From a bacterium (GTDB lineage Bacteria > Babelota > Babeliae > Babelales > RVW-14), in the NCBI GenBank assembly GCA_030432505.1, contig JAUIHA010000058.1, positions 1-6,024 on the forward strand: DNA of 6,024 bases, written 5' to 3'. Position 1 is the first letter of the stretch; each line of letters starts with the position of its first letter. The notes beneath the pieces are model-generated. The model was not told the origin of the DNA. It ran no database searches and was given only the letters and a program-made list of their open reading frames with translations. Below are positions 1 to 6,024 of this stretch, piece after piece. A program made the position numbers and the translations under genes.

Positions 1-922
1 GTAAGAAGAATTTAGGAACTGTTGCTTTTTCATACACTTCAATACCATCAGAAAGAATCGCAAATGGATCATTGGTATAATGATCAAAAAGCATTGGGAT
101 CTTTATTTTCTCAACCATTTCTATTGGGTTAATATCAAACATATTACCATTCAACATGAAGTTTAGAACCTTATGGCCAATACCAGACTTCATAAGCGCC
201 CAATAATACCAACGATCTTCAACAAGAAAAGCTCTATTAAACAAATTCTGAAATTGATTAAACATGCAACTCAAACCCAAAGCATCAGCTGTTGCTCGCC
301 CTTCTTCCATTGCTTTTACTGTTGCATGCATTGCCATTGCACCTCCAAAACAAAAGCCTTGAAGAATAATTGGAAGGTCATTATCTTTACGAACAAAATC
401 GATAGCTGCTTGAATATCAAGGTAAGCATTTGGTCCAAAGTCATTCTTTTCTAAAAAGTTGTTTGATCCTTCACTTTTCCCCATACCTCGCCAATCGAAC
501 GACAACACATTACAGTCTGGAAAAATTTGCGTAAATGGCGCAGCCCATTCTTTTGGTGGCGTGTGATCGTGGAAATAACCAGCAACATAAATAATGTTGA
601 ACTTGGCCTGCGGGCGTTTAAAGAAAAGTGATGATATTCTGAATTTGTCTTCAGTCAAAAGCATAACCTCACGAGCACCATACTCGTTAACTGAGCGCTC
701 ATACACCGTATCTTGAGAGTTAAAGCTTCTTGTTTTTTCAAAAAACAATGGTCTCATTTTTTCAATAAGTTGACGATCTTCTTCTGTTTGCTCTTTGATG
801 TGAACCGTTGGTACGAATTTTTTCTGCTCTTGAGTCTTTACAGTCTTATTCTGTTCTGCATGAACAAAAGAAACCGTAGCACAAAAAATACCGAAAAGTA
901 TTGCCTTAGTTGTTTTTTTCAT
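1..922 (-). CDS. Secreted alpha/beta hydrolase with Cys nucleophile elbow, 3' part outside window
   Basis: This is a partial gene: 307 codons are visible from an ATG at 920-922 and the reading frame stays open to the window edge. Residues 1-22 form a Sec signal peptide (KK, then a hydrophobic stretch, ending V-H-A before E23), so the enzyme is probably periplasmic or exported. The rest is an alpha/beta hydrolase. Visible are an oxyanion-side strand and loop (IIYVAGYFHDH), the D-W-R-G-M-G-K-S-E-G motif at 143-152, and the nucleophile elbow G-F-C-F-G-G at 189-194, with Cys191 where most relatives have Ser. Asp280 or Asp285 (DHYTNDP) is a candidate catalytic acid; the catalytic His should lie in the missing part. 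A Cys elbow is typical of dienelactone hydrolases, but the substrate cannot be read from the sequence. The Shine-Dalgarno is weak (GGGA at 932-935). The gene lies 100 nt after the ATPase stop and may have its own promoter. Confidence 0.9.
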   Translation of the reverse strand, partial: MKKTTKAILFGIFCATVSFVHAEQNKTVKTQEQKKFVPTVHIKEQTEEDRQLIEKMRPLFFEKTRSFNSQDTVYERSVNEYGAREVMLLTEDKFRISSLFFKRPQAKFNIIYVAGYFHDHTPPKEWAAPFTQIFPDCNVLSFDWRGMGKSEGSNNFLEKNDFGPNAYLDIQAAIDFVRKDNDLPIILQGFCFGGAMAMHATVKAMEEGRATADALGLSCMFNQFQNLFNRAFLVEDRWYYWALMKSGIGHKVLNFMLNGNMFDINPIEMVEKIKIPMLFDHYTNDPFAILSDGIEVYEKATVPKFFL

Positions 923-983
923 AACGTTTATTCCCAAATTTAAATAGATAATCTAATGAGATAGAATCTGATAAAGATGGGTC

Positions 984-1013
984 ATACTACCATAGAAAGC
1001 CGCATCCTGGCAA
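984..1013 (-). promoter_or_regulatory. Candidate sigma-70-type promoter for the hydrolase gene
   Basis: On the minus strand, TTGCCA (1008-1013, five of six matches to the -35 consensus) is followed by an 18-nt spacer and TAGTAT (984-989, four of six), preceded by an extended -10 TGG. Transcription would start near 977 and give a leader of about 55 nt before the hydrolase ATG. It lies in the 100-nt gap after the ATPase stop, where no convincing terminator was seen, so readthrough from the ATPase is also possible. Inferred from sequence match only. Confidence 0.4.
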
Positions 1014-1022
1014 ATAGGCCAT

Positions 1023-3620
1023 CTAAATAGAGTCTTTATTCCTTAAAAAGATCTCTTTAGTCACTTCTATACCAAGGATTTTGATAAGAGACATTCCAAA
1101 GATAACCCCCCAGTCAAGCAAGCTTAGGGGTACAGTAGAAAGAAGCTTCTGCATAAATGGCACATAGACTGCTACGCATTGCATAATAAAACCAGCAAAA
1201 ACTGCCCACACTAACCACCTATTCGAAAATGGATTCATACGAAAAAGTGAACGCCGAAAGCTTCGAACTGAAAAAACATACAATAGTGAATCTACTGCCA
1301 AGGCGGTAAAAACAATTGTTCGAATATGCTCGAATGCAAGGGATGAATGGTAAAAAAGTAATACATATAAACCAAACAAGCCTAAATCTGTTATCACACC
1401 AATAATAAAAATAAGAAACTTCATTTCATTATTAACGACAGGCTCATTTTTTCTTCGCGGCGGCTCTCTCATAATCTCAGGTTCACTAGGCTCAACAGTA
1501 AGAGCAAGAGCAGTAAAACCATCTGTAACAAGGTTAATCCAAAAAATTTGTACCGCTAGCATTGGAAGTGGAAGCCCCGCTAATAATGCTGCCAATATAA
1601 GTATAATCTCACTAAAGCTATCAATCATAAGGTAGGCAATGACTTTGCGAATATTATCAAAAATTGTTCGACCTTCTTGTACAGCACTGGTAATAGTTGA
1701 TAAATTATTATCAAGAAGCACCATATCAGATATTTCATGCGAAACATCTGAACCTGAACCAAGCGCGACCCCAATGTCTGCCGCTTTAAGCGCTGGCGCA
1801 TCATTCACCCCGTCTCCGGTCATAGCAACCGCTTGCCCTTTGCCTTGCCAAGCCTGAACAATACGAATTTTATGACGCGGATCAACCCGTGCAAATACAT
1901 CAATCGTATCAATTTTTTCGGCAAGCTGGTTCGGCGCAAGTTTATCAAGCCTTTCACCCGTCATTACATGCTCTTGTGCAGTAGCAAGCCCAACTCCGTT
2001 AGCAATATAACTTGCTGTTTCTTGATGATCACCTGTTACAAGAATAACGCGAATTCCTGCCTCCTTTAATTCTTTAACTGTTTGTGCAGCCTGAGGACGT
2101 AGTGGATCTTGTATTCCTATAAGCCCAGCACATGTAAGACCGGTAATTTCTTCATCTACTGATGAAATACCATCATCCTTCACCGCTAGAGCAAGAAGAC
2201 GCAAGCCACGTTTTGTCATGTCTTCAGTCATATCCCGAAAATGCTGTAGGTTACCATTATCATGGTTACACATATTAAAAATGCGCTCTGGAGCACCCTT
2301 AACAATGAGGCGTTTCTTTTCATTCCATTGGTGTAATGTTGCCATATATTTTCTATCAGACGAGAATGGCACTTCGTCCAAACGTTGAAAATCTGCTCGT
2401 ATCTTTTCGATGGGAAGACCAGCTTTTTGTGCCGCTTGTACAAGTGCACGCTCCGTTGGATGCCCAACCGTCGCCTCTCCCGTAGCAGCAATTTCTACAT
2501 CATTATTCAAAACACAGAGCGTTAACAACTCTCTAAGATCTTCAGATAAACTCATATCTTTCTTTTCTTGAGCAAAATGTATCACTTCTTTGGAAGTAAT
2601 TATTTCAACAACACGCATACTTCCCTCAGTCAAGGTCCCCGTTTTATCAGTACAAACAACAGAGACACTCCCCAATGTCTCAGCTGCAACTAAGTGACGA
2701 ACTAAGGCCTTACGCCTCAACATACGATACATCCCTATAGCCAAAATTGCGGTAACTGTTACCAATAATCCCTCAGGAATTGAAGCAACGGCAAGAGCAA
2801 TAGAAAGTGTTAATACTTCATGAAAAGAGATTCCTTTAATCAGAGCGATAACTGCTACTATTGCCGTAACAAACAGCATAATCCCGCCAAGCACCCAGCT
2901 AAAGCGCTTAATTTGTAGCTGAAGCGGCGTCTCTTCTTCTTTCGTCTCAACAACTAGACGTGCAATATGCCCAAGCTCTGTATCTTTACCTGTTGTAACC
3001 ACAACGCCTTCAGCTTTTCCACTCACCACGTAAGTTCCAGCAAAAGCCATATTGGTTCTGTCTCCAACAACACACTCTTCTTGAATAGCCTGAGAAGTCT
3101 TTTTGATTGGTTTTGCTTCTCCTGTTAACAATGCCTCCTCAATGGTCAGGTCAGTCACCTTGACTAAGCGGACATCGGCTGGAACCCGAGCTCCAGCAGC
3201 AAGCAAAACATAATCTCCTGGAACAAGCTCTCTGGCATCTATTGAAATCACTGCACCATCTCGCTTAACATGACAATATGAAACCTCATAGGATTTCAGA
3301 GCTCGAGCTGCCTTTTCAGCACGCCACTCTTGGAAAAAGCCAACAACGACATTGATCACAACAGCAAGCATGATGATACAGGCATCTTTATATTCGCCAA
3401 TCAAGACACTCATCCCAACAGCAATGAGAAGAATGAACATCATTGGATTGAGAAATTGGCTCAAAAATATAGTAAACACAGAGAAACCGCCCTCTTCAGG
3501 CAAAGCATTACTTCCAAATCGTTTCAACTGTTCTCGCGCAAAATCACTTGAAAGCCCCCTATCAGCACTTGTTTGCAGTTTTTTCATCACATCATTGCTA
3601 TCAATTTGATAAGCCTTCAT
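1023..3620 (-). CDS. Type II (Ca2+-type) cation-transporting P-type ATPase
   Basis: An 865-residue, full-length inner-membrane pump that couples ATP hydrolysis to cation export; Ca2+ is the likeliest substrate. Domain order: N-terminal cation-ATPase domain (about 5-70), M1-M2 (about 53-97), actuator domain with T-G-E-A at 166-169 (usual form TGES), M3-M4 (about 241-297) with I-P-E-G-L-L at 281-286, and phosphorylation motif D-K-T-G-T-L-T with Asp325. The nucleotide domain has K-G-A-P-E at 441-445. D-P-L-R-P at 505-509, T-G-D at 529-531 and T-G-D-G-V-N-D-A-P at 601-609 complete the P domain, followed by six C-terminal membrane segments (about 660-852). Aligned by eye to SERCA, site residues Glu283, Glu671, Asn696, Thr699 and Asp700 are present, but Ser668 replaces the M5 Asn. 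No N-terminal heavy-metal domain or CPC motif is present, arguing against a Cu/Zn pump. The start is supported by AAGGAG four nt upstream. Mn2+ or another cation remains possible. Confidence 0.95.
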   Translation of the reverse strand: MKAYQIDSNDVMKKLQTSADRGLSSDFAREQLKRFGSNALPEEGGFSVFTIFLSQFLNPMMFILLIAVGMSVLIGEYKDACIIMLAVVINVVVGFFQEWRAEKAARALKSYEVSYCHVKRDGAVISIDARELVPGDYVLLAAGARVPADVRLVKVTDLTIEEALLTGEAKPIKKTSQAIQEECVVGDRTNMAFAGTYVVSGKAEGVVVTTGKDTELGHIARLVVETKEEETPLQLQIKRFSWVLGGIMLFVTAIVAVIALIKGISFHEVLTLSIALAVASIPEGLLVTVTAILAIGMYRMLRRKALVRHLVAAETLGSVSVVCTDKTGTLTEGSMRVVEIITSKEVIHFAQEKKDMSLSEDLRELLTLCVLNNDVEIAATGEATVGHPTERALVQAAQKAGLPIEKIRADFQRLDEVPFSSDRKYMATLHQWNEKKRLIVKGAPERIFNMCNHDNGNLQHFRDMTEDMTKRGLRLLALAVKDDGISSVDEEITGLTCAGLIGIQDPLRPQAAQTVKELKEAGIRVILVTGDHQETASYIANGVGLATAQEHVMTGERLDKLAPNQLAEKIDTIDVFARVDPRHKIRIVQAWQGKGQAVAMTGDGVNDAPALKAADIGVALGSGSDVSHEISDMVLLDNNLSTITSAVQEGRTIFDNIRKVIAYLMIDSFSEIILILAALLAGLPLPMLAVQIFWINLVTDGFTALALTVEPSEPEIMREPPRRKNEPVVNNEMKFLIFIIGVITDLGLFGLYVLLFYHSSLAFEHIRTIVFTALAVDSLLYVFSVRSFRRSLFRMNPFSNRWLVWAVFAGFIMQCVAVYVPFMQKLLSTVPLSLLDWGVIFGMSLIKILGIEVTKEIFLRNKDSI

Positions 3621-3624
3621 GGCT

Positions 3625-3630
3625 CTCCTT
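3625..3630 (-). promoter_or_regulatory. Strong Shine-Dalgarno of the P-type ATPase gene, in a small hairpin
   Basis: AAGGAG lies four nt before the ATPase ATG on the minus strand and fixes that start. It overlaps the 3' arm of a possible hairpin: CCTTTT (3640-3645) can pair with AAAAGG (3627-3632) around a 7-nt loop, covering most of the ribosome binding site. The stem is short and A/T-rich, so it may be only marginally stable. Confidence 0.75.
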
Positions 3631-3684
3631 TTATGATAAAAAAGGTCCTATTCACCATTTCTCATATCATGCTCAAAGGGTACA

Positions 3685-3714
3685 AAAATAGTGGTAAAAA
3701 TTTCAATAAATCAA
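3685..3714 (-). promoter_or_regulatory. Weak candidate promoter for the P-type ATPase gene
   Basis: On the minus strand TTGATT (3709-3714) is followed by an 18-nt spacer and TATTTT (3685-3690). Both boxes match consensus at only four positions and the surroundings are A/T-rich, so chance occurrence is quite possible. It would give a leader of roughly 55-60 nt. A 339-nt gap separates the ATPase gene from the lipoprotein gene, so a promoter of its own is expected somewhere in this stretch. Confidence 0.25.
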
Positions 3715-3760
3715 TCTAATAATGAGCTTCATAGAAATTAATATAAAAAGCCTTTTTTTC

Positions 3761-3789
3761 TTGACATGGCCAGACCACGCTGCTACTCT
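3761..3789 (+). promoter_or_regulatory. Plus-strand sigma-70-type promoter in front of candidate small RNA
   Basis: A perfect -35 box TTGACA (3761-3766), a 17-nt spacer and TACTCT (3784-3789) preceded by an extended -10 TGC (3781-3783). The -10 hexamer itself is poor (three of six), but the perfect -35, ideal spacing and TGn element compensate. It points away from the ATPase gene and into the intergenic region, with no plus-strand protein gene downstream. The predicted start is near 3796. Confidence 0.5.
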
Positions 3790-3874
3790 TTGGCATGCAT
3801 GTTGAGGGGAGGAAGTAACCTGAGCTGTTATCCAATCGGTCTTTCCATGCAAAAGATTATTAAAATCCCTAAAT

Positions 3875-3896
3875 GAACAATACTTTTGTATTGTTC
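3875..3896. repeat. Perfect 9-bp inverted repeat
   Basis: GAACAATAC and GTATTGTTC are separated by TTTT (AAAA on the other strand), giving a perfect 9-bp stem with a 4-nt loop. On the plus strand it forms the middle hairpin of the candidate small RNA. On the minus strand it lies downstream of the lipoprotein gene but is followed by ATTTAGGG rather than a T run, so it is at best a 3'-end-stabilising hairpin there. It could also be a dyad protein-binding site. Confidence 0.7.
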
Positions 3897-3906
3897 GCCC
3901 CCCCAA

Positions 3907-3942
3907 CCCTCCAGCTTGTCCTAAGTTGGAGGGAGTTTTTTT
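3907..3942 (+). terminator. Strong intrinsic terminator, plus-strand direction
   Basis: An 11-bp stem (3907-3917 with 3923-3933, one G-U pair at 3914-3926, G/C-rich at its base) closes a 5-nt loop GTCCT. Two bases later comes a run of seven T (3936-3942). In the minus-strand direction the same stem is followed by TTGGGGGGG, so it should not terminate the atpH-atpA-lipoprotein transcript efficiently. Its orientation therefore implies transcription entering from the left on the plus strand, as expected for the candidate small RNA. Confidence 0.8.
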
Positions 3943-3959
3943 GCCATTTTTAGGAAAAT

Positions 3960-4400
3960 TTAGAAACTAACTTTGACCATCTTGCTTGATAGACTCTCTA
4001 TCTGCTGGCCTTGGTTCATGAAAACAGACTTCACGAGATAGAAGTTTTCGCCTTGGAATGGCTTTTCATCACACCAATGTGAACCCTGAATAAGATCTTT
4101 ATTTATTGGTTTTTTAGGAATGAAACCTTTTTTAGTAAGGCGGTAAACATTATACCCCATAAAGGTCAGGGCGCGTTCTGCAAGCTCTTCAATGTTTTTA
4201 TAATGAAGAGGCTTCCATTGCAGCAAAACGCTTGTTTTATCATGATTCGCCTCAAACTGCCGTATGACCGGAAGGTCAAAAGAATTAGCAGTGACCGTCT
4301 TATTTTCTGAAAACGTAAAAATAGAACCGCGCTTTCTCCCGCATCCACCCAACAATGGTATAAGCAGGAGCAGCGTATATAATTTTCGAGCATTACTCAT
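3960..4400 (-). CDS. Small lipoprotein with fibronectin type III-like domain
   Basis: A 146-residue protein of unknown function. The N-terminus has basic residues (R5, K6), a leucine-rich core at 7-17 and the lipobox L-G-G-C at 17-20, so Cys20 should be lipidated and the protein anchored in a membrane facing outward. From about residue 42 to the end the pattern resembles a single fibronectin III-like beta-sandwich: V-L-L-Q-W (58-62), G-Y-N-V-Y-R (82-87), P-I-N-K-D-L-I (98-104), a W-C-D turn (109-111), F-Y-L-V-K-S-V (120-126) and a closing strand after E-S (135-136). Such domains usually bind proteins or carbohydrates; no catalytic motif is seen. It starts 21 nt after the atpA stop in the same direction, so cotranscription is likely. 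The Shine-Dalgarno is poor, and a 12-bp palindrome CTTATTAATAAG (4408-4419) lies just upstream. The start is chosen because it gives a complete signal peptide. Confidence 0.85.
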   Translation of the reverse strand: MSNARKLYTLLLLIPLLGGCGRKRGSIFTFSENKTVTANSFDLPVIRQFEANHDKTSVLLQWKPLHYKNIEELAERALTFMGYNVYRLTKKGFIPKKPINKDLIQGSHWCDEKPFQGENFYLVKSVFMNQGQQIESLSSKMVKVSF

Positions 4401-4421
4401 GGTGTATCTTATTAATAAGGC

Positions 4422-5930
4422 CTATTCTGGAGCAAAAATAACGTTAAATTCTTCAGCTGCTTTTTTCAGTGTTTCTGCATCTTCATCAGATAAAACCTCT
4501 GTTGTTGCAATGTTTTCATAGGTGGCGTTATGAGCTCCTTGCGTGTAATTTGCACACTGCGTTACATATTGTTTTATGTACTCAAGAGGAAGTTTTGTCA
4601 GATACCCTTCTTTAAGCAGGAATAAGAAAATAACCTGATCAACAAATGAGTATGTTTCACCTTCATTTTGTTTTAAGATTTCAAGCGCACGTTTTCCACG
4701 ATCAAGCGCCTTCTGACTTGATTTATCAAGCTCAGAGCCAAACTGAGCAAATGCAAGAAGTTCTTCATACTGTGCAAGCTCTAGTTTAAGCATTCCTGAA
4801 ACTTTTTTCATAGCCTTCGTCTGAGCAGCTCCACCAACACGAGAAACTGACAAACCAACGTTCACTGCAGGACGAACACCACTATTAAATAAGTTGGTAT
4901 CTAAGAATATCTGTCCATCGGTAATGGAAATAAGATTTGTTGGAATATATGCAGATATGTCATCACCTTGCGTTTGAATAATTGGCAGCGCTGTGAGTGA
5001 ACCACCACCCTTTTCCTCAGAAAGTTTTCCTGCACGCTCAAGTAAACGTGAATGTATGTAGAAAATATCACCCGGATACGCTTCACGTCCTGGCGGCCTT
5101 CTAAGCAGCAGTGAAAGTTCTCGATATGCAATAGCATGCGAACTAAGATCATCATAAATCACAAGAACGTCTTTCCCCTTTCTCATGAAATATTCACCAA
5201 TCGTACATGCAGTGTATGGAGCAAGAAACTGGTTTAATGCTGGCTCTTTTGCATCAGCATCAACAATAATTGTGTAATCAAGTGCACCGTATTGCTCAAG
5301 CTTATTAATAATTTTTGCGGTACTTGATTGCTTATGACCAATTGAAGTGTAAATACAAATTACATCCTTACCTTTTTGATGCAAAATAGTGTCAATAGCA
5401 ATACTTGTTTTTCCAGTACCCCTATTCCCAATAATAAGTTCTCGCTGCCCACGCCCAATTGGAATCAAACTATCAATAGCGATTATCCCTGTTTCAAGGG
5501 AACGATTGATAGGACTGCGGTCTGCAATACCAGCAATAGGCTGCATCACTGGCATCTGTTTTTCACATTCAAGATCACCAAGCGCATCCTCCGCAAAACC
5601 TCGAGCATTGATAACTCGCCCCAAAAGTTTCTCACCAACAGGAACAATGAAAAGATCACCTATTCTCTTAACAATATCTTTTTCTTTCACCACCATTTTA
5701 CTATCAAGTAAAACAACAGAAACGTAGTCTTCATCTAAGTCAAGAATGATACCTCTACTACCCGATTCAAAAGAAACAACCTCACCAAAAGCTGCATTGG
5801 TCAAACCGTACACTTTACAGATACCATCGCCAATTTTAATAACAATACCAATTTCTTCAAGATTTTGTTGAGGCTTTTCGCTGAGTGCCTCTTCTAATAT
5901 AGAAACAATGTCTGTATCTTTTATTACCAT
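4422..5930 (-). CDS. atpA: F-type ATP synthase subunit alpha
   Basis: A complete 502-residue alpha subunit of the F1 sector, the cytoplasmic part of the ATP synthase; it alternates with beta in the hexamer and binds non-catalytic nucleotide. The N-terminal beta-barrel spans about 25-93, the nucleotide-binding domain about 94-375 and the helical C-terminal domain the rest. Visible motifs are P-I-G-R-G-Q-R-E-L-I-I (157-167), P-loop G-N-R-G-T-G-K-T (168-175), Walker B region V-I-Y-D-D (257-261), R-R-P-P-G-R-E-A-Y-P-G-D (277-288), and the family signature at 354-363 followed by Arg364, the arginine finger reaching the beta-subunit site. The P-loop departs from the near-universal GDRQTGKT at two positions (N169, G171), and S-I-G-H-K (196-200) replaces the usual IGQK. 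Length is normal and no frameshift is seen. The start overlaps the atpH stop (ATGGTAA) without a clear Shine-Dalgarno, implying translational coupling. Downstream is a lipoprotein gene, not the usual atpG. Confidence 0.98.
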   Translation of the reverse strand: MVIKDTDIVSILEEALSEKPQQNLEEIGIVIKIGDGICKVYGLTNAAFGEVVSFESGSRGIILDLDEDYVSVVLLDSKMVVKEKDIVKRIGDLFIVPVGEKLLGRVINARGFAEDALGDLECEKQMPVMQPIAGIADRSPINRSLETGIIAIDSLIPIGRGQRELIIGNRGTGKTSIAIDTILHQKGKDVICIYTSIGHKQSSTAKIINKLEQYGALDYTIIVDADAKEPALNQFLAPYTACTIGEYFMRKGKDVLVIYDDLSSHAIAYRELSLLLRRPPGREAYPGDIFYIHSRLLERAGKLSEEKGGGSLTALPIIQTQGDDISAYIPTNLISITDGQIFLDTNLFNSGVRPAVNVGLSVSRVGGAAQTKAMKKVSGMLKLELAQYEELLAFAQFGSELDKSSQKALDRGKRALEILKQNEGETYSFVDQVIFLFLLKEGYLTKLPLEYIKQYVTQCANYTQGAHNATYENIATTEVLSDEDAETLKKAAEEFNVIFAPE

Positions 5931-6024
5931 AATTCTACTCGATGTAAGACTGAACGTTCAACTTCTCTTAGGCGACGAGCAAACGATTGCTCCCATAAAA
6001 ATGTTTCACCAACAATTCGTAAGC
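5924..6024 (-). CDS. atpH: F-type ATP synthase subunit delta, C-terminal fragment
   Basis: Only the last 32 codons and the stop lie in the window; the 5' part is beyond the right edge. The visible residues begin L-R-I-V-G-E-T-F-L-W and continue with S-F-A-R-R-L-R-E-V-E, matching the end of delta subunits, where a glycine-rich strand is followed by a Ser-x3-Arg-Leu helix. Delta forms part of the peripheral stalk and holds the alpha N-termini, and atpH directly before atpA is the standard order. The TAA stop overlaps the atpA ATG by 7 nt (5924-5930), a typical coupled junction. The match to delta is short and rests partly on position; the other two frames on this strand hit stops within the segment. 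Confidence 0.75.
   Translation of the reverse strand, partial: LRIVGETFLWEQSFARRLREVERSVLHRVELW

Larger units (their letters stand above)
3796..3942 (+). ncRNA. Candidate intergenic small RNA, about 147 nt, no family recognised
   Basis: The call rests on a promoter-like sequence (3761-3789) and an intrinsic terminator (3907-3942) that bracket a structured stretch without a credible ORF. In the RNA, TGCATG (3796-3801) pairs with CATGCA (3846-3851). That stem can continue through G-U-rich pairs 3804-3809 with 3840-3845, and inside it GGA-AG-TAAC (3811-3819) pairs with GTTATCC (3827-3833), leaving AG bulged. A separate 9-bp hairpin follows at 3875-3896, then seven unpaired C (3898-3904), then the terminator stem. 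The RNA ends 17 nt short of the lipoprotein gene's 3' end, so it is not antisense to it. I do not recognise SRP RNA, 6S RNA, tmRNA, RNase P RNA or a tRNA. The C run and the CCCTCC arm could pair with purine-rich ribosome binding sites, which is inference only. The start is predicted, not known. Confidence 0.4.

Noticed and set aside
173..943. Plus-strand ORFs of 93 and 76 codons at the left end
   Set aside because: They lie opposite the hydrolase gene, whose minus-strand frame has a signal peptide and conserved motifs; their own translations are low-complexity and rich in Ser, Phe, Cys and Lys.
3806..3826. Resemblance to a yybP-ykoY manganese riboswitch (GGGGAG... and CCTGAG), which often precedes cation pumps
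   Set aside because: The similarity is on the plus strand, opposite to the pump gene, and the two conserved boxes are adjacent rather than placed around the expected helices.
3791..3855. Resemblance to bacterial SRP RNA (GGAAGTAACC beside a G-rich stem)
   Set aside because: The SRP apical stem needs a closed GGAA-type tetraloop with a paired UCC/GGA flank and the AGCAG internal loop; the 5' partner is missing and AGCAG reads AGTAA.
3703..3906. 67-codon minus-strand ORF in the intergenic region
   Set aside because: It begins at a TTG inside the G run, reads straight through the 9-bp inverted repeat and the promoter-like region, and has no recognisable domain or gene-like composition.
3875..3933. 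Intrinsic terminator for the atpH-atpA-lipoprotein transcript
   Set aside because: On the minus strand neither hairpin is followed by a T run (one is followed by TTGGGGGGG, the other by ATTTAGGG), so only the plus-strand terminator is supported.
5376..5727. Two overlapping plus-strand ORFs of 111-112 codons inside atpA
   Set aside because: They are antisense shadows of a strongly conserved gene and show no family motif of their own.

Overview
This is an A/T-rich (about 40% G+C by eye) bacterial segment in which every convincing protein gene lies on the minus strand. It reads from right to left: the last codons of the F-type ATP synthase delta subunit (atpH), a complete alpha subunit (atpA), a small lipoprotein with a fibronectin-III-like domain, a large type II P-type cation ATPase, and the first 307 codons of a secreted alpha/beta hydrolase that runs off the left edge. 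The Sec signal peptide and the lipobox fit a free-living or host-associated bacterium. The lineage cannot be fixed from the sequence. The divergent atpA and the absence of atpG directly after it suggest a deep-branching or symbiont-like group (Dependentiae/Babeliae-like is a guess only).

Region by region. 5924-6024: atpH 3' end, whose stop overlaps the atpA start by 7 nt. 4422-5930: atpA, intact, with the catalytic framework conserved but an unusual P-loop. 3960-4400: lipoprotein gene, 21 nt behind atpA and probably in the same transcript. 3621-3959: a 339-nt intergenic region. It carries a good plus-strand promoter, several inverted repeats and a strong plus-strand intrinsic terminator, which together outline a candidate small RNA of about 147 nt. 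It also contains the leader of the ATPase gene. 1023-3620: P-type ATPase with a strong Shine-Dalgarno. 923-1022: a 100-nt spacer with a plausible minus-strand promoter for the hydrolase. 1-922: hydrolase, 3' end outside the window.

Functionally, atpH and atpA belong to the proton- (or sodium-) driven ATP synthase. The P-type ATPase uses ATP to pump a cation, most likely Ca2+, across the inner membrane. The hydrolase and lipoprotein act outside the cytoplasm. Nothing shows that the ATPase and hydrolase belong to one pathway with the ATP synthase genes. The most unexpected signal is the candidate plus-strand RNA, the only feature here apparently transcribed against the direction of all the genes.
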